Source: Verrucomicrobiaceae bacterium (lineage in GTDB: Bacteria > Verrucomicrobiota > Verrucomicrobiia > Verrucomicrobiales > Verrucomicrobiaceae). Taken from it: a stretch of 64,000 nucleotides of DNA. The position numbers were made by a program, and so were the translations under genes. Shown here in pieces: positions 63,081 through 64,000 of this stretch. The notes below the pieces were generated by a model. The model saw nothing but the letters and a program-made list of their open reading frames with translations. It had not been told where the DNA came from and did no database searches. Within the stretch, counting starts at the first letter, position 1. Each line of letters starts with the position of its first letter. The DNA is taken from NCBI GenBank assembly GCA_027490195.1, contig JAIXYN010000053.1, positions 62,001 to 126,000 of the forward strand, in the 5' to 3' direction.

Positions 63081-64000
63081 ATGAAGCCCTTCCAAGCTCC
63101 CAACATCCTGACCCGGCGCGGCTTTTTGCACCGGGGTGCCGTGCTCACCGGCAGTGCCGCCGTGGCCAGCCATACCATCCGCGATCTTCGTCTCATCAAC
63201 ACCGCCATGGCCGCGCAGGGGCCGGTTTCTGGCTACAAGGCGCTGGTCTGCATTTTCCTCAATGGCGGCAATGATTCGAACAATTGGATCGTGCCCACGG
63301 ACACTAGCAGCTTTGCGGATTACACGGCCATCCGCGGCAATCTCGCACTGCCGCAGTCCTCACTCCTGACTTTGCGTCAGGGGCCCAATACCGGCGACGC
63401 AGCGTATCAGGACGCCGATGGACACACCTATGGCTTCCATCCCGGCTGCCCCGAACTGCGCACGCTCTTTGGCGAAAAAAAACTCGCTGTCCTCTTTAAC
63501 GTTGGCACCCTGGTGCGGCCCACCACGCGTTCCGACTATGCCTCGGGGTTGGCAGCCTTCCGGCCGCCGCAGCTTTTTTCCCACAGCGATCAGGTCACCC
63601 AATGGCAGACTTCGATTCCCGATCAACCGCCCACAACCGGCTGGGGCGGGCGTGTCGCGGACCTGCTCAATTCGGTGGCCAATCCCTCGGGTTCAATATC
63701 CATGTCCGTGTCCCTGAGCGGTGCCAACACCTTTGAGGTGGGCAATCTCATCACCCAATATCAGGTGGCCACCAGCGGCGCGATTGTGTTGAGCGGCGGT
63801 CTCATGTCTGGCACGAGCGCACGTGTGCGCGCTCTGAAAAACATTCTGGGCGTCTCCCACACGAATCTGCAGCGCAAGGCCTACGCAGGTGTCAGCAACA
63901 ATGCCATCGCCGTGGGCGACGCCTTGAACACCAACATCGCGGCCTCGCTGGACCCGACGGATTCACCCGCCAGCTACACTTCTCAAAGTGCTGCCGCGCC
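63081..64000 (+). CDS. DUF1501 family protein (partial, runs off the window)
   Basis: At least 306 codons, open to the right edge. A twin-arginine signal TRRGFLHRG lies near residues 11-19. KALVCIFLNGGNDSNNWIVP, HPGCPELRTLF, FNVGTLV and PQLFSHSDQVTQWQT are hallmarks of DUF1501, an alkaline-phosphatase-fold family found beside DUF1800 genes. The ATG at 63081 is six bases after the DUF1800 stop, confirming an operon. The catalytic role is unproven; the C-terminal part is missing. Confidence 0.93.
   Translation, partial: MKPFQAPNILTRRGFLHRGAVLTGSAAVASHTIRDLRLINTAMAAQGPVSGYKALVCIFLNGGNDSNNWIVPTDTSSFADYTAIRGNLALPQSSLLTLRQGPNTGDAAYQDADGHTYGFHPGCPELRTLFGEKKLAVLFNVGTLVRPTTRSDYASGLAAFRPPQLFSHSDQVTQWQTSIPDQPPTTGWGGRVADLLNSVANPSGSISMSVSLSGANTFEVGNLITQYQVATSGAIVLSGGLMSGTSARVRALKNILGVSHTNLQRKAYAGVSNNAIAVGDALNTNIAASLDPTDSPASYTSQSAAA

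Overview
The window reads as a chromosomal segment of a Verrucomicrobiota bacterium, most likely a Verrucomicrobiaceae/Prosthecobacter relative. The basis is high-GC coding DNA together with lineage-typical families: a DUF1800/DUF1501 secretion pair, a PVC-type secreted c-type cytochrome fused to an NHL-like propeller, a PEP-CTERM protein, a Trx/CxxCH/PDZ protein, DUF1080-like secreted proteins, and rpoA followed by rplQ. This is inference from gene content; no rRNA or tRNA gene was recognised.

Layout. 1-5 kb: an exporter-type ABC ATPase (minus) diverges from a tight four-gene operon (PPP-type phosphatase, BON-like membrane protein, coiled-coil/HhH membrane protein, Cys-His-Asp lipoprotein). 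5-6.3 kb: a small element with inverted ends, then a toxin-antitoxin module whose RelE-like toxin carries an in-frame amber codon, lying between two ~80-bp direct repeats. 6.3-9 kb: a serine beta-lactamase-fold hydrolase and a PEP-CTERM vanadium-haloperoxidase homologue that lacks its catalytic residues. 9.3-11.5 kb: TPP riboswitch and thiC.

11.5-19 kb is an accessory stretch: a four-helix-bundle protein between palindromic repeats, an AT-richer KAP P-loop NTPase, a truncated DUF1080-like paralogue, a truncated YhcG/DUF1016 nuclease ending in a duplicated palindromic element, a VapBC pair, a Tat-dependent phosphoesterase, and a decayed mtfA flanked by inverted repeats.

19-31 kb: FKBP lipoprotein, a cupin plus ECF41 (SigJ-type) sigma factor with an ECF41-like promoter in front of the cupin, rlmN coupled to a second cupin, an RlmI-like methyltransferase, a peroxiredoxin-like protein, an AlkB-type monooxygenase, YjdM, and msrP-msrQ. 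31-39 kb: methyltransferase, H-type lectin, a second Tat molybdoenzyme, an atypical uracil-DNA glycosylase, an orphan sugar permease, a zinc-ribbon membrane protein and the Trx/heme/PDZ protein. 39-53.6 kb: housekeeping and envelope genes (rpoA, rplQ, Gfo/Idh/MocA oxidoreductase, cytochrome, SGNH hydrolase, D,D-carboxypeptidase plus aroD, a polyprenyl-phosphate sugar transferase, CocE hydrolase, lactonase, fabV). 53.8-64 kb: a secreted PA14-like protein, then a 2478-residue PA14/CHRD/DUF1800 protein and its DUF1501 partner, which runs off the window.

The most notable observations are the ECF41 sigma/cupin/promoter unit, the haloperoxidase-fold pseudoenzyme, the beta modules that split PA14 and DUF1800 domains in the giant protein, the four-gene envelope operon, and the repeat-rich accessory region with several broken genes.
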